64,000 nucleotides of DNA from Rhodobacteraceae bacterium M382 (GCA_025141015.1 CP081098.1:4284501-4348500), one strand, 5' to 3'. Shown: positions 36,824-47,198, counted from the first letter of the stretch. The notes: generated by a model from the letters alone, not told the origin. Numbers and translations: made by a program.

Positions 36824-37852
36824 ATGCCTGAAACAACTGTTCTGGTCACTGGCGCGACAGGATATATTGCCAAACACCTTGTATTGCAGCTGTTGAATGC
36901 TGGTTACCACGTTGTCGGATCGCTGCGAAACATGGCACGCGAAGCCGAGCTGCACACCGCATTGGCCCCCCATTTGACCGATCCGAATGCATTGTCCCGG
37001 CTCAGGGTTGTGCAATTGGACCTGATGTCCGATTCGGGATGGGACACCGCGATGGCCGGGGTGGACGTGCTGATGCACACAGCATCGCCCTTTCCCATCG
37101 CCCAGCCCAAGGACGAGAACGAATTGATCCGCCCGGCAGTTGACGGGGCCTTGCGCGCGGTCAACGCCGCCAAGGCCGCCGGGATCAACCGGGTGATCAT
37201 GACGTCGTCCTCTGTCGCGGTGATGAACGGCGACCTGCCACAGGGCAAGACGACATACGATGAAGAGGACTGGAGCGATTTGGATTACCCGTCGGTCACG
37301 CCCTATGTGAAATCCAAGACATTGGCCGAACGCGCAGTCTGGGACTGGCAGGCCAAAGACGCCCCCGACATGCAGATCACCATGATCAACCCGACCTTTG
37401 TCATGGGGCCACCATTGGACAACAACTATGGATCGTCGATTGACGTGATTGTCCGGCTGATCACCAGCAAGGATCCGATGCTGGCACGTTTCGGGATGCC
37501 CTGTGTCGATGTGCGCGACATTGCCCTGATGCATATTCGGGCCATGGAACGCCCCGACAGCGCGGGGCAGCGCATCCTCGGGGTGGACCGCTCGCTGTGG
37601 TATGCGGACATGGCCCTGACCCTGAAAGGCGCATTTCCCGACCGCCGGATCGTGACACGCGTCGCGCCCAATCTCATCGTTCGCTTTCTCAGCCTGTTTG
37701 ACGCCGAAATCCGGTCCATCCTTCCGATTCTCGGGACGTCACCACAAGTGTCCAACAGCAAGGCCCGCGATCTGCTCGGGATCGACTTCCGCGACGTCCG
37801 CACTGGTATTCGCGAAGCCGGACAATATCTAATCGACAATCGGTTGGTCTGA
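36824..37852 (+). CDS. NAD-dependent epimerase/aldehyde reductase (extended SDR)
   Basis: A 342-residue extended SDR resembling dihydroflavonol-4-reductase-like aldehyde reductases. The ATG at 36824 is preferred for its GGGGGG site; a GTG/ATG slightly upstream is in frame. The cofactor motif is GATGYIAKH near residues 10-18. The catalytic pair is in YVKSKTLAE (Tyr near 161, Lys 165), with the preceding Ser region MTSSSVAVM. NPTFVMGPPL is the usual substrate-side loop. It probably reduces aldehydes or ketones with NADPH; the physiological substrate is unknown. Confidence 0.88.
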   Translation: MPETTVLVTGATGYIAKHLVLQLLNAGYHVVGSLRNMAREAELHTALAPHLTDPNALSRLRVVQLDLMSDSGWDTAMAGVDVLMHTASPFPIAQPKDENELIRPAVDGALRAVNAAKAAGINRVIMTSSSVAVMNGDLPQGKTTYDEEDWSDLDYPSVTPYVKSKTLAERAVWDWQAKDAPDMQITMINPTFVMGPPLDNNYGSSIDVIVRLITSKDPMLARFGMPCVDVRDIALMHIRAMERPDSAGQRILGVDRSLWYADMALTLKGAFPDRRIVTRVAPNLIVRFLSLFDAEIRSILPILGTSPQVSNSKARDLLGIDFRDVRTGIREAGQYLIDNRLV

Positions 37853-37925
37853 CCCCGGCACCTCGTGCGCCATACAGGGACACATCAGCGCCAAACCGCC
37901 CGTCAACAAACCGGAGTTTCCATCT

Positions 37926-38315
37926 ATGCGCTTCATGATGATCTTGGCCTTTCTGATACCCGGCGCGTGTCAAAGCGATGAAACCGTATCCGGCTATGGA
38001 GGCGGGGATCGGGTGTGGACCCTGGTCGAAATCGACGGACAGGCGTTTGCAAGCCGCGCCACGCTGACATTCCCTGACCGCGGGCAGATCGCAGGTCAGG
38101 CGCCCTGCAACCGGTATTCGGCCACCATGGAGGCCCCCTATCCGTGGTTCGACACGGGGCCGGTGATTGCCACCAGAATGGCCTGCCCCGACCTGGATGC
38201 AGAAGACTTGTTCCTCTCCACGCTGGATGCGATGACCGAATCCGAAGTCTCCGGCAACACCCTGGTTCTGCGCGCCGAAGATGGCCGCGAGATGCTGTTC
38301 AAAGCCGACGAATAA
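37926..38315 (+). CDS. META domain-containing protein
   Basis: A 129-residue small exported protein. Residues 1-17 ([17 protein letters not shown]) look like a signal sequence with a Cys that could be lipidated. The META/HslJ-like domain follows: [11 protein letters not shown] near residue 35, then [13 protein letters not shown] (the conserved CN pair) and [19 protein letters not shown]. Domains of this type occur in heat-shock protein HslJ and envelope proteins of unclear role. Its 3' end overlaps the end of the convergent recO by 17 bases. Confidence 0.85.
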   Translation: MRFMMILAFLIPGACQSDETVSGYGGGDRVWTLVEIDGQAFASRATLTFPDRGQIAGQAPCNRYSATMEAPYPWFDTGPVIATRMACPDLDAEDLFLSTLDAMTESEVSGNTLVLRAEDGREMLFKADE

Positions 38316-39024
38316 ACGCATCGACAAAGCGACCGCGCGCCTCTGGCAAGGCGCGATTGCCCAACGACGGGGCCAGCCTGGATTCGAGAAAGAACCCCGT
38401 CGTGCGCAGGGCCATAACGATTTCATCGTCTGATGCGTCGCCCTCGCCCCGCAAGATGGGCGGCAACGGCAACAGCCTGTGTGCCCAATCGCCCGCACCA
38501 TCGCGCGACACCGCCCGCCCGGATTTGGGGGACACATAGATCAGCCCGTCCCGCGCTCCGGTTACGGCACAGGTCGACAGGTCCAACCCGAACCCCATTT
38601 CGTTCAACAGGGCCATTTCCCACCGCAAATAGGCCAATCCCCAGATGTCGTCTTGCCCCAAGAGGTCCAAAAGCTGCTCGGAATGGCGATACAACGCCGG
38701 GTGGGCCTCCCGCTCTGGCAGGCAAAAGCCCAACAGCGCAGTGACCGTATTCAGCCCGGCCAAGGCAAACCGCCCCGACAACGCCGCCGCCGCGCGACTG
38801 CGCAGTGGTTCGGGGTGATAGCTGCCCAGATGGTCCTCCAGCCGGGCCCGCCACGTTACGTCCAGCTGGGCTCCGGGTTGCAGAATCGGGGCCAGCTTGC
38901 GGCTGGTGCCACCCCGGACAACCCCGGCGTGCCGCCCGTGTTCCGCCGTAAAGACATCAATGATCGCTGACGTTTCGCCATGACGGCGCATGGACAGCAG
39001 GATTCCCTGATCGCGCCATTCCAT
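38299..39024 (-). CDS. recO: DNA repair protein RecO
   Basis: RecO helps RecR load RecA on single-stranded DNA in gap repair. It is 241 residues from the ATG at 39024. The N-terminal OB-fold ([35 protein letters not shown]) is clear, followed by the helical domain. The C-terminal Cys region is weak ([21 protein letters not shown]), with a single Cys rather than a full zinc knuckle, as in other alphaproteobacteria. It is last of the rnc-era-DUF1491-recO run but separated from it by 298 bases with a tandem repeat. Confidence 0.93.
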   Translation of the reverse strand: MEWRDQGILLSMRRHGETSAIIDVFTAEHGRHAGVVRGGTSRKLAPILQPGAQLDVTWRARLEDHLGSYHPEPLRSRAAAALSGRFALAGLNTVTALLGFCLPEREAHPALYRHSEQLLDLLGQDDIWGLAYLRWEMALLNEMGFGLDLSTCAVTGARDGLIYVSPKSGRAVSRDGAGDWAHRLLPLPPILRGEGDASDDEIVMALRTTGFFLESRLAPSLGNRALPEARGRFVDAFIRRL

Positions 39025-39180
39025 ACCCTGTTCCTCGCCTTGCCTGTCGCCCCGATACCAGATCGCATCCCCAGACGAACTGCAACCCTGCCGCCAGCAG
39101 CGCGGTTCTGCCACAACAGATCTGGGGGGCACCCGCACCTGGCCAGCCCGGTCAGCGCACTTGGGCGGAGATCTTTGGCC

Positions 39181-39255
39181 GGGGTAATGTGTCGGGCGGC
39201 AATGTGTTGGTTGGTCGTGTGTCGGGATGTAGTGTGTCGGGGCGTGGTGTGTCGG
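39181..39255. repeat. Five tandem 15-nt repeats
   Basis: Five exact 15-base periods (starting at 39181, 39196, 39211, 39226 and 39241) share the consensus NNNGTNGTGTGTCGG, with the first five bases variable. The array lies in the 298-base gap between the DUF1491 gene and recO, upstream of recO on the minus strand. The rest of this gap (39025-39180 and 39256-39322) shows no gene. Confidence 0.9.
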
Positions 39256-39322
39256 CCCGGGGACGCTGTATTGCGCTCAGAACGCATGGCAGGCACACCT
39301 AACCCGCGCTTTCCAGCCCACT

Positions 39323-39652
39323 CTATTCCAGCCCAGCCTCACCCAGCAGGTGGCGTCCCTGACGGTCTTCCAGCTCGATCACCCACAGGTCCGGGTCGAA
39401 CCCCTTCTGACGCTGGATGGCTGCGTCCACGTCGGGTTCGGCTCCAGTGATCAGCTCGACCCATTTTCGATCGCCGCTCATCAAATCATAGGATCGGTGC
39501 AGCGCCTGGGCCTGACCGTCCAATGTATTGACCTTGACCAGAACCGCACCGGCATCATCATCGCCGTGCGACACCACAAAAGCGGGAATGTCGGACAGCC
39601 GCAACCGGGTCAGATAGGCCTGAACCCAAAAGGATGCGACCAGCCCGGTCAT
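39323..39652 (-). CDS. DUF1491 family protein
   Basis: A 109-residue small alphaproteobacterial protein of unknown function. Family-like stretches are VQAYLTRLRLSDIPAFVVSHGDDDAGAVLVK near the start, HRSYDLMSGDRKWVELITG in the middle and QKGFDPDLWVIELEDRQGRHLL at the end. It has no membrane segment or catalytic motif. Its start overlaps the era stop by four bases (ATGA), so it is translationally coupled to era; a role near ribosome assembly is only a guess from that context. Confidence 0.88.
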   Translation of the reverse strand: MTGLVASFWVQAYLTRLRLSDIPAFVVSHGDDDAGAVLVKVNTLDGQAQALHRSYDLMSGDRKWVELITGAEPDVDAAIQRQKGFDPDLWVIELEDRQGRHLLGEAGLE

Positions 39653-40557
39653 GTATTGCCGTCTTTGAAATCCAGACCCATTTCCGAATAGCGTTCGGAT
39701 TCTTCGAGCCAGTTGGGGCGCACCTTGACCTGCAGGAACAGATGTACCCTGCGGCCCAGAAACTCTTCCAGCTCCATCCGGGCCGCCTGGGAGACCGATT
39801 TGATGGTTTCGCCCTTGTTGCCCAGAACGATCCCCTTGTGCCCGTCGCGCATCACATAGATGACCTGATCAATGCGGGCGGACCCGTCCTTGCGTTCCTG
39901 CCAGCTTTCGGTTTCCACGGTCAATTGATACGGCAACTCCTGATGCAAGCGCAGGGTCAGCTTTTCCCGGGTCATTTCAGCAGCAATCATGCGCATCGGC
40001 AAATCGGCAATCTGATCTTCCGGGTACAGCCACGGCCCTTCGGGGAGCTTGCCGGCCAGCCAGGTGCGCAGGTGATCAACCCCATGCCCTTTTTCGGCAG
40101 AGATCATGAACGTTTCCGCGAAATCAAACCGATCGTTCAGATCCTTGGTCAACCCCAACAGCTTTTCCGACGCCACCCGGTCGATTTTGTTGATCGCCAG
40201 CGCCACGGTGCGCCCCTTGCCAATGCCCTGCAACCCTTCGAGGATTCGCTCAACACCTTCGGTCACGCCCCGATGGGCTTCGACCAGCAACACCACAACA
40301 TCCGCATCCGCAGCCCCGCCCCAGGCCGCAGCCACCATGGCACGGTCCAGACGGCGGCGCGGTTGGAACAGACCGGGAGTGTCCACAAATACCAATTGTG
40401 ACTCGCCCTCGATGGCGACACCCCGAATCCGGGCGCGGGTGGTTTGAACCTTGTGGGTGACGATCGACACCTTGGCCCCGACCATACGGTTGGTCAGGGT
40501 GGATTTGCCCGCGTTGGGCTCTCCGATCAGGGCGACAAATCCGGCGCGGGTGGTCAT
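39649..40557 (-). CDS. era: GTPase Era
   Basis: Era binds 16S rRNA and checks maturation of the small ribosomal subunit. It is 302 residues from the ATG at 40557, which overlaps the rnc stop (ATGA). The G motifs are GEPNAGKST near residue 12, DTPGL near 59 and NKID near 121. The C-terminal KH domain has the family's [31 protein letters not shown]. Coupling with RNase III, which cuts the rRNA precursor, is functionally sensible and widely conserved. Confidence 0.97.
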   Translation of the reverse strand: MTTRAGFVALIGEPNAGKSTLTNRMVGAKVSIVTHKVQTTRARIRGVAIEGESQLVFVDTPGLFQPRRRLDRAMVAAAWGGAADADVVVLLVEAHRGVTEGVERILEGLQGIGKGRTVALAINKIDRVASEKLLGLTKDLNDRFDFAETFMISAEKGHGVDHLRTWLAGKLPEGPWLYPEDQIADLPMRMIAAEMTREKLTLRLHQELPYQLTVETESWQERKDGSARIDQVIYVMRDGHKGIVLGNKGETIKSVSQAARMELEEFLGRRVHLFLQVKVRPNWLEESERYSEMGLDFKDGNT

Positions 40558-41240
40558 TTTGAATTCTCCAGAGTTTCCAGCAGCGTCTTTGCCGCCGCCT
40601 GTTCCGCCTGACGTTTCGATCCGGCGGTGGCCCGGGCTTCGGCTCCGCTTTCCAGTCGCACAGCGATGGTGAACATGGGCTGGTGGTCCGGTCCATCGCG
40701 CGACACCAGCACATAGGCCGGGGGTTTTTGACGTTTCGCCTGCACAAATTCCTGCAAGGCAGTTTTGGGGTCGCGTGCGTCTTCTTCGACGGTGCCGATC
40801 CGGCTGCCCCACAAACGCAGGATCATCGCCTGTGCGGCCTCGAACCCGGCGTCGCGGTACACGGCCGCGATCACCGCCTCCATTGCGTCACCCAACAGCG
40901 CCAGCTTGCGCCGCCCGCCCGACATCATTTCAGACCGACCCAGTTTCAACACCGATCCCAGATCAATCTCACGGGCCACATCGGCGCAGGCTTCCTTGCG
41001 CACCAGCGCATTGAACCGCGGGGCCAGCTGCCCCTCGGACGCCAATTTGTCATGTTCCAGCAGCGCGGTGGCCATCACCAGCCCCAGAACCCGATCCCCC
41101 AGAAACTCCAGCCGCTGATTGTCGGGGCGGGTGGACGAGGAAATCGACGCATGTGTCAACGCACGAATCAACAGCTCGGGGCGGGCAAATTCATGCCCGA
41201 TCCGGTCTTCCAGTGCCTTTATGTCGGCCGAGAGTTTCAA
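40554..41240 (-). CDS. rnc: Ribonuclease III
   Basis: Cleaves double-stranded RNA in rRNA precursors and other transcripts. It is 228 residues. The nuclease signature [15 protein letters not shown] is near residue 43. The second acidic cluster is in [20 protein letters not shown] (Asp/Glu near 117-120). A C-terminal double-stranded RNA-binding domain begins near residue 153 ([27 protein letters not shown]). Its start overlaps the lepB stop and its stop overlaps era, so lepB-rnc-era-DUF1491 form one coupled unit. Confidence 0.97.
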   Translation of the reverse strand: MKLSADIKALEDRIGHEFARPELLIRALTHASISSSTRPDNQRLEFLGDRVLGLVMATALLEHDKLASEGQLAPRFNALVRKEACADVAREIDLGSVLKLGRSEMMSGGRRKLALLGDAMEAVIAAVYRDAGFEAAQAMILRLWGSRIGTVEEDARDPKTALQEFVQAKRQKPPAYVLVSRDGPDHQPMFTIAVRLESGAEARATAGSKRQAEQAAAKTLLETLENSK

Positions 41241-42073
41241 TTGACCCCCTTGAAGAATCGATCGCTGCGCCAGGTCCAGAAATACAACATGGATCTGCCC
41301 GCTGACGAGAACATGATGCGATCCGCGCGCCCGATCAGGTTTTCATAGGGCACGAACCCCACCCCGCCTGCCGCCTGCGGCAAACGGCTATCTGCCGAAT
41401 TGTCCCGGTTGTCGCCCATAAAGAAATAATGCCCTTCGGGCACCAGATACACCGGCGTGTGATCCGACGCCTGGCTGCCAATATTCAGAACGACATGTTC
41501 GTTGCCATTGTCAAAGGTTTCAACGGCACGGGTCTTAGTACAGGTTCCACCTTCGCCCACAGGTCCGTTGCCGCAGCGCGGGGTCAACCCCTGGGGGCCC
41601 TGACGCCCCATGACTTCGTCAAAGTTTCCGGCCGGCGTCTGTGGCACAATCTTGCCGTTCAGATACAGGATTCCGTCCTTGACCTGGACCCTGTCACCCG
41701 GCAGGCCAACCAGACGTTTGATATAATCGCGCCCCGAAACAGGGTGGCGGAACACCACGACATCGCCGCGTTCAGGATCGCCACCAAACAGGCGGGTGTT
41801 GTCCCCGTCCAGAAATCCACAGACGTCTTCGGCATCCACGTTCAACCCCACCACCGGAATCGAAACCGTCGGGCAGGACGCATAGGAATACCCATAGGCC
41901 ATCTTGTTCACGAACAGGAAATCCCCGATCAACAGGGTTTCTTTCATCGACCCTGACGGGATCCAGAACGGTTGAAAGAACAGGGTGCGAAAGACACCGG
42001 CGATCAAAAGCGCATAGACAATGGTCTTGATGGTCTCGACAATGGCATTTCCGGACTTGGCTTTGGTGGCCAT
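41237..42073 (-). CDS. lepB: Signal peptidase I
   Basis: Removes signal peptides from exported proteins at the inner membrane. It is 278 residues with one N-terminal membrane helix ([20 protein letters not shown], residues ~11-30). The catalytic serine is in [14 protein letters not shown] (about residue 41) and the general-base lysine in [13 protein letters not shown] (about residue 119). The later box [11 protein letters not shown] is present. It starts 60 bases after acpS and overlaps rnc by four bases. Confidence 0.97.
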   Translation of the reverse strand: MATKAKSGNAIVETIKTIVYALLIAGVFRTLFFQPFWIPSGSMKETLLIGDFLFVNKMAYGYSYASCPTVSIPVVGLNVDAEDVCGFLDGDNTRLFGGDPERGDVVVFRHPVSGRDYIKRLVGLPGDRVQVKDGILYLNGKIVPQTPAGNFDEVMGRQGPQGLTPRCGNGPVGEGGTCTKTRAVETFDNGNEHVVLNIGSQASDHTPVYLVPEGHYFFMGDNRDNSADSRLPQAAGGVGFVPYENLIGRADRIMFSSAGRSMLYFWTWRSDRFFKGVN

Positions 42074-42133
42074 AAAGCTCTCCGAGTGGGGTTGGGGACT
42101 ATTGGGGCTACATGCGGGGCCAAAGGGCCGAAG

Positions 42134-42553
42134 TCAAGGCGACGCAGGATCACCAGCGCAGGGGTGCGCCTCGATCACGACAAAGGCCTGGGCCCAGGGG
42201 TGATCATCGGTCAGGGACACGTGAATGACCGCTTTGTGTCCGGGCGGTGTCATCTTGGCCAATCGATCCGCCGCCCATCCCGTCACATGCATCACCGGCT
42301 GACCGCTGCGCAGGTTGGTGACCGACATGTCTTTCCAGGCGATTCCCATCCGCAGGCCCGTGCCCAGCGCCTTGGAACAGGCCTCCTTGGCGGCCCAGCG
42401 TTTGGCATAGGTCCCTGCCACATCCCGGCGGCGTTCCGCCTTGCGCTGTTCGGTCTCGGTGAACACCCGATTGCGGAACCGATCCCCGAACCGATCCAGC
42501 GTTCGTTGGATACGCTCGATGTTCGCCAGATCGGTGCCGATGCCCAATATCAT
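42134..42553 (-). CDS. acpS: Holo-[acyl-carrier-protein] synthase
   Basis: Transfers 4'-phosphopantetheine from CoA to apo-acyl carrier protein. It is 139 residues. The first box [15 protein letters not shown] contains the Mg-binding Asp8. The second box [16 protein letters not shown] holds the catalytic Lys/Glu pair. The C-terminal [18 protein letters not shown] completes the fold. It overlaps the upstream LysE-family gene by four bases and sits in the pdxJ-acpS-lepB order common in proteobacteria. Confidence 0.96.
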   Translation of the reverse strand: MILGIGTDLANIERIQRTLDRFGDRFRNRVFTETEQRKAERRRDVAGTYAKRWAAKEACSKALGTGLRMGIAWKDMSVTNLRSGQPVMHVTGWAADRLAKMTPPGHKAVIHVSLTDDHPWAQAFVVIEAHPCAGDPASP

Positions 42554-43176
42554 GTCAGCCGCAGGGTCAGGATCTTGATGCTGGCCGCGCCGAACAACAG
42601 GCCAAATGTCAATTCAAACCACCGCCGTGATCGCGCATAAACCCGCGCCACCGGGGCCCAGGAAAATAGCAACGCATAGCCCCAGAACACAAACGCAGAC
42701 GTACAGATCAAAGTGCCAAACAGCTGCCAGACAGTCGCCCATTCCGCACCAGGGGCCAGCACAATGGCATAAACCGACCCCCAGGCCAGAACCGGCTTTG
42801 GGTTGGTTAGATGCAACAGGATCCCCTTGGTGAACAGCGACCGGCCAGAGGGTTTAACGGGCACAACCGATCCCCCCTGCCAGGCTGAGCGCAGCGACTT
42901 CACCGCCAGATACAACAGATAGGCCGCCCCGGCATAACGCACGGTTTCAAACACCCAGACATTGGACATCATGATCGCGGAAAACCCCAATGCCGCCGCG
43001 ATACCCCAGGTGGCCGATCCGACCAAAACGCCACTGGACACCAACAGCCCCGGACCGCGCCCCAATGACATCGACGTGCCAACAATGGTCATATTGGTTG
43101 GCCCCGGGCTGCCGCCCGCAACGATCCATCCGGTTATGATCGCCCAGACAGGGATCAGATATTGGGCGCTATCCAT
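42550..43176 (-). CDS. LysE family translocator
   Basis: A 208-residue membrane protein of the LysE/RhtB amino acid exporter family. The N-terminal family pattern [29 protein letters not shown] is near residues 22-50; the usual PGP element is here SPGPT. About six helices are visible in total. Substrate not predictable. It is inserted between pdxJ (8-base overlap) and acpS (4-base overlap), so it is co-translated with housekeeping genes although probably unrelated to them in function. Confidence 0.9.
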   Translation of the reverse strand: MDSAQYLIPVWAIITGWIVAGGSPGPTNMTIVGTSMSLGRGPGLLVSSGVLVGSATWGIAAALGFSAIMMSNVWVFETVRYAGAAYLLYLAVKSLRSAWQGGSVVPVKPSGRSLFTKGILLHLTNPKPVLAWGSVYAIVLAPGAEWATVWQLFGTLICTSAFVFWGYALLFSWAPVARVYARSRRWFELTFGLLFGAASIKILTLRLT

Positions 43177-43918
43177 TACGCGCCTCGTCCATCAGACGAC
43201 GCATTTCGGCAATCGCCGGCTGCAATCCCTGAAAAATCGCCTCGCCAATCAGAAAATGGCCGATGTTCAGTTCCATGACCTCTGGAAAAGCCGCAACCGG
43301 TTTCACACAATCATAGGTGAACCCGTGCCCTGCGTGCACTTCCAACCCCAATGAATGGGCAAAGGACGACATGTTGCGCAGCGCCTCAAACTCGCGGTCG
43401 CGATCGTCAAACCGCCCTTCGGAATGGGCATCACAGAATGCCCCGGCGTGCAACTCCACCACTTCGGCACCGATGCGATGCGCGGCTTCGATCTGTTTCT
43501 GTTCGGCTGCGACAAAAATCGACACGCGGCACCCGGCGTCCCGCAGCGGCGCGATATAATGGGCCAGCCGGTTCTCTTCGCGCGCCACTTCCAACCCGCC
43601 TTCGGTTGTCCGTTCCTCGCGCTTTTCCGGCACGATGCACACCGCATGGGGTTTATGACGCAGCGCGATCTGCTGCATTTCCTCGGTCGCGGCCATCTCG
43701 AAATTCAACGGCACGCTCAGCGCATCCATCAACTGTTCGATATCCGCATCAACGATGTGGCGGCGATCTTCGCGCAGATGCGCCGTGATCCCGTCCGCGC
43801 CCGCCTGCTCGGCCAGGATGGCCGCCCGGACCGGATCGGGATAGGCCCCGCCGCGTGCATTTCGCACCGTGGCAACATGGTCGATATTCACGCCCAAACG
43901 CAGTTTATTCCCGGACAT
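43169..43918 (-). CDS. pdxJ: Pyridoxine 5'-phosphate synthase
   Basis: Condenses 1-deoxyxylulose 5-phosphate with 3-amino-2-oxopropyl phosphate to pyridoxine phosphate. It is 249 residues from the ATG at 43918, where GGAG has proper spacing; an upstream in-frame GTG is too close to it. Family motifs are LRLGVNIDHVATVRNARGG near residue 5, GADGITAHLREDRRHI near 40 and ELHAGAFCDA near 154. The C-terminal HAGHGFTYD and ELNIGHFLIGEAIF are also typical. It heads the pdxJ-LysE-acpS-lepB-rnc-era chain. Confidence 0.97.
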   Translation of the reverse strand: MSGNKLRLGVNIDHVATVRNARGGAYPDPVRAAILAEQAGADGITAHLREDRRHIVDADIEQLMDALSVPLNFEMAATEEMQQIALRHKPHAVCIVPEKREERTTEGGLEVAREENRLAHYIAPLRDAGCRVSIFVAAEQKQIEAAHRIGAEVVELHAGAFCDAHSEGRFDDRDREFEALRNMSSFAHSLGLEVHAGHGFTYDCVKPVAAFPEVMELNIGHFLIGEAIFQGLQPAIAEMRRLMDEARNG

Positions 43919-44012
43919 GCACACAGCTCCTCTGATCCGCTATGCGCCGACATTAGGATGCAAATCGGGCGGGTGAAACCAGTTTTCCGCCCCGACCCTC
44001 AGCGATTCCGCA

Positions 44013-44645
44013 TCACTGCTCTTCAGCCTTGCGTTTGATGGCCTGGAATTTCGCCTTGATCTTGGACCGGCGCCGTTTCTGGTAGGCCGCGATCAGCGGC
44101 AGCGTCAGAAGATAGGCCGCCGTGGCGGTGATCGCACCGGGGATCAGCCCGCCCACCAGATAGGGATAGAACACTTCGTTGAAGAACAGCTTCAACCCTT
44201 CCCAATCGGCAGGGCGATCCATCATCAGGGCGAGCAGATTGTCAGCGAGATCCTTGCTGGCATCGACGAATTTTCCGACCAGTGATTTGTCGACCGTTTC
44301 ATCGAATTCGGTCCCCAACAGAAAATGCCCCGTTTTCAGCGACACGACACCAATCGGAACATAGGTGAGCGGATTGCCAAAGAAGGTCGCGCTGAGCGCC
44401 GCGAGAATATTGCCATTCATGCCGCGTGCGATCAGGGCCGCCACCAGAAAATGCATCGTGTAAAACGGCGTAAAGGTGGTGAACACCCCGGCCCAGACAC
44501 CCCGAGCAATCCGTTGCGGTGAATCAGGGAGCCGGCGGACCCGGTGTTTGACATACAGGAACGCACGCTTCCAACCACCGCGGGGCCAGAGGAACTCCCA
44601 TATTGTGCGCAACACGGAGCGACGGTCTCGGCGTCTGAAAACCAA
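44013..44645 (-). CDS. DUF2062 domain-containing membrane protein
   Basis: A 210-residue membrane protein of a family common in alphaproteobacteria. The start is a TTG with GAGGG upstream, giving the family-typical N-terminus MVFRRRDRRSVLRTI. DUF2062 covers about residues 35-190: SPQRIARGVWAGVFTTFTPFYTMHF near 42, then GNPLTYVPIG near 90. Two to three helices are visible. The C-terminal tail is very basic (KRRRSKIKAKFQAIKRK). It lies 32 bases after rsh; function unknown. Confidence 0.87.
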   Translation of the reverse strand: MVFRRRDRRSVLRTIWEFLWPRGGWKRAFLYVKHRVRRLPDSPQRIARGVWAGVFTTFTPFYTMHFLVAALIARGMNGNILAALSATFFGNPLTYVPIGVVSLKTGHFLLGTEFDETVDKSLVGKFVDASKDLADNLLALMMDRPADWEGLKLFFNEVFYPYLVGGLIPGAITATAAYLLTLPLIAAYQKRRRSKIKAKFQAIKRKAEEQ

Positions 44646-44677
44646 CGATGTCGCCCTCTAATTGATCCTGTTTCGAC

Positions 44678-46810
44678 CTATCGCGCCGCCGGAGCAGGCG
44701 ACACCGTTTCACGAAATCTCTCGACCGCAGCCACATCGCTTTCTGCTTCCAATGCCAGCATGAGAGAATGCAATTGCTCGGCATCTCTCAATTCGACATT
44801 TGTCCTCAGCCGATAGAAATCCGGCTTGCGATCCAAAAACTCCAGATCGCTGATATTGGCCTTCTTCTCACCAATCAATGTGCAAATACGTCCCAGCACA
44901 CCCGCATCGTTGCCAATGGTCAGATCCAACGTGGTGCCATAGACGGCGGGATGGGTCCCGGCATTCCAATGCAGATCCACCCAGCGTTCAGGCTGCTCTT
45001 CGTAACGGCTGAGAGAATCGCAATCGGCCGCATGAACGACAACGCCCCGGCCCCGATAGGTGATGCCGATGATGCGTTCCCCCGGCAGGGGCTGGCAACA
45101 GGGTGCCCGCTCAAAGCTTTGGCCCGGTTCCAGACCGATCACCGCGCGGCGCGGAGAAATCTGTTCGCCCTCGTCGGGTGCCAGATCAGGATACACCGCC
45201 TGGATCACGTCATGCGCGGTGGATTCGGCGCTGCCCAGCCGCGCCAAAAGCTCATTGCGTCCACTCAGACGCATGTTCTTGGCCGCGGTATCCAACGCCT
45301 TGTCGGTGGCCTTTTTGTTGACCTGCTCGAATGCGACCCGCGCCAATTCGCGCCCCAGTTTGACAAACCGTTCACGGTCCGCTTCGCGCAGGGCGCGGCG
45401 AATGGCGGTGCGCGCCTTGCCGGTCACGGCAATCTCCAACCAGCTCACCTGCGGGGTCTGGCCTTCGGCGGTGATGATCTCACAGCTTTGACCGTTTTTC
45501 AGCCGGGTCCACAGCGGCACCCGGATGCCGTCGATCTTGGCCCCGACGCAGGCATGACCAATCCGGGTGTGGATTGCATAGGCATAGTCGATCGGCGTCG
45601 CCCCCCGAGGCAACTTGACCACGTCGCCCTTGGGAGAAAAACAGAACACCTGATCCGAATACATCTCGAGCTTGACCGCCTCGAGGAAATCCTCGTGATC
45701 TTCCTCGGCATCGAATTGTTCGGTCAGATTGGCAATCCATTTCGCCGGATCAACGGCAAACGGGTTTTCGGTGCGCACCCCGTCGCGATAGGACCAATGC
45801 GCCGCCACACCGGTTTCAGCCACGTCATGCATCTGCCGGGTGCGGATCTGCACTTCGACTCGTTTGCCATCGCGTCCCGACACCGTGGTGTGGATCGACC
45901 GATAGCCGTTGGTCTTGGGCTGGCTGATGTAATCCTTGAACCGGCCCGGCACAGCCCGCCACCGTTGATGGATCGCGCCCAGGGTTCGGTAACAATCTTC
46001 TTCGCTCTCGGTGATGATGCGAAACCCATAGATGTCGGACAGGCGCGAAAACCCCTGTTCCTTTTCCTGCATCTTGCGCCAGATCGAATAGGGTTTCTTG
46101 GCCCGGCCGAACACTTCGGCTTCGATCCCGGCCTTTTCCAGTTCCGACCGCATGTCCCCGGTGATCCGGTGGATCACATCGCCGGTTTCGCGCTGCAAGG
46201 TGATGAACCGGCGGATGATCGACTGACGCCCTTCGGGGTTCAGCACCCGAAACGCCAGATCTTCCAGCTCTTCGCGCATCCATTGCATCCCCATGCGCCC
46301 CGCCAGAGGCGCATAGATGTCCATGGTTTCGCGGGCCTTTTGCGCCTGTTTCTCCGGGCGCATTGCCTTGATCGTGCGCATGTTGTGCAGACGGTCGGCC
46401 AGTTTGACCAGAATGACCCGCAGATCCTTGGACATCGCCATGAAAAGCTTGCGAAAATTCTCGGCCTGCTTGGTTTCCCGGCTCGACAGTTGCAGGTTGG
46501 TCAGCTTGGTAACGCCATCGACCAGCATGGCAACTTCCTTGCCAAACAATTCCGCCACCTGGCCATAAGACGCCTTGGTGTCTTCGATGGTATCATGCAG
46601 CAGGGCGGTGATGATGGTGGCATCATCCAGACGCTGTTCGGTCAGGATCGCGGCAACCGCAACAGGATGCGTGAAATAGGGCTCACCCGAATGGCGGGTC
46701 TGCCCTTCGTGCATCTGTTCGCCAAATTCATGGGCCAGCGCCAATCGTTCAGCATTGGTTTTTGGATTGTAATTGCGGACCAGCGCAATCAGGTCTTCAG
46801 ATGAAATCAT
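44678..46810 (-). CDS. Bifunctional (p)ppGpp synthetase/hydrolase (Rsh)
   Basis: The stringent-response enzyme that makes and degrades (p)ppGpp. It is 710 residues. The hydrolase HD domain is in the first ~190 residues (FTHPVAVAAIL, LLHDTIEDTKASYG), intact as needed for hydrolysis. The synthetase domain is near 240-360 (YGFRIITESEEDCYRTLG, GYRSIHTTVSG). A TGS domain is near 390-450 (FSPKGDVVKLPRGATPIDYAYAIHT). A C-terminal ACT domain begins near 635. Alphaproteobacteria usually have this single long Rsh. It follows rpoZ by 34 bases, as in many genomes. Confidence 0.97.
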   Translation of the reverse strand: MISSEDLIALVRNYNPKTNAERLALAHEFGEQMHEGQTRHSGEPYFTHPVAVAAILTEQRLDDATIITALLHDTIEDTKASYGQVAELFGKEVAMLVDGVTKLTNLQLSSRETKQAENFRKLFMAMSKDLRVILVKLADRLHNMRTIKAMRPEKQAQKARETMDIYAPLAGRMGMQWMREELEDLAFRVLNPEGRQSIIRRFITLQRETGDVIHRITGDMRSELEKAGIEAEVFGRAKKPYSIWRKMQEKEQGFSRLSDIYGFRIITESEEDCYRTLGAIHQRWRAVPGRFKDYISQPKTNGYRSIHTTVSGRDGKRVEVQIRTRQMHDVAETGVAAHWSYRDGVRTENPFAVDPAKWIANLTEQFDAEEDHEDFLEAVKLEMYSDQVFCFSPKGDVVKLPRGATPIDYAYAIHTRIGHACVGAKIDGIRVPLWTRLKNGQSCEIITAEGQTPQVSWLEIAVTGKARTAIRRALREADRERFVKLGRELARVAFEQVNKKATDKALDTAAKNMRLSGRNELLARLGSAESTAHDVIQAVYPDLAPDEGEQISPRRAVIGLEPGQSFERAPCCQPLPGERIIGITYRGRGVVVHAADCDSLSRYEEQPERWVDLHWNAGTHPAVYGTTLDLTIGNDAGVLGRICTLIGEKKANISDLEFLDRKPDFYRLRTNVELRDAEQLHSLMLALEAESDVAAVERFRETVSPAPAAR

Positions 46811-46844
46811 TTCCGGTCCGCATCCTTGAGTGTTCTTTGCGCGG

Positions 46845-47198
46845 TCAGCCCTGGCCTTGGGCCTCCATCAATGCCCGCAGCAGCTTTTCTTCGGACATGT
46901 CGTCTTCAACCGGCTTGTCGGATTCCGCACCCATCAGCAACGCCATCGAATCCTCTTCGGGTTCGTCGACTTCGATCTGCGACTGGTTGCTTTCGATCAG
47001 GCGTTCACGCAAATCATCCGCAGTCTGGGTTTCATCCGCGATTTCGCGCAGCGAAACAACAGGGTTCTTGTCGTTGTCACGGTCCACGGTCACCGGGGCA
47101 CCGGCCGCAATTTCACGCGCCCGATGGGACGCCAGCATTACCAGTTCAAACCGGTTAGGAACTTTGTCTACGCAGTCTTCAACTGTTACGCGGGCCAT
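46845..47198 (-). CDS. rpoZ: RNA polymerase omega subunit
   Basis: A 117-residue omega subunit, which helps assembly of the beta' subunit and responds to ppGpp. It starts at the ATG at 47198. The family sequence is [33 protein letters not shown], and the tail is long and acidic ([16 protein letters not shown]), typical of this order. It lies 93 bases after folK and 34 before rsh, linking polymerase and (p)ppGpp synthesis in one transcript. Confidence 0.96.
   Translation of the reverse strand: MARVTVEDCVDKVPNRFELVMLASHRAREIAAGAPVTVDRDNDKNPVVSLREIADETQTADDLRERLIESNQSQIEVDEPEEDSMALLMGAESDKPVEDDMSEEKLLRALMEAQGQG

Noticed and set aside
38856-39296. Minus-strand frame translating the 15-nt repeat as a His/Thr-rich peptide
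   Set aside because: The period is divisible by three, so the frame stays open by construction. It overlaps recO in a different frame and has no good start site.
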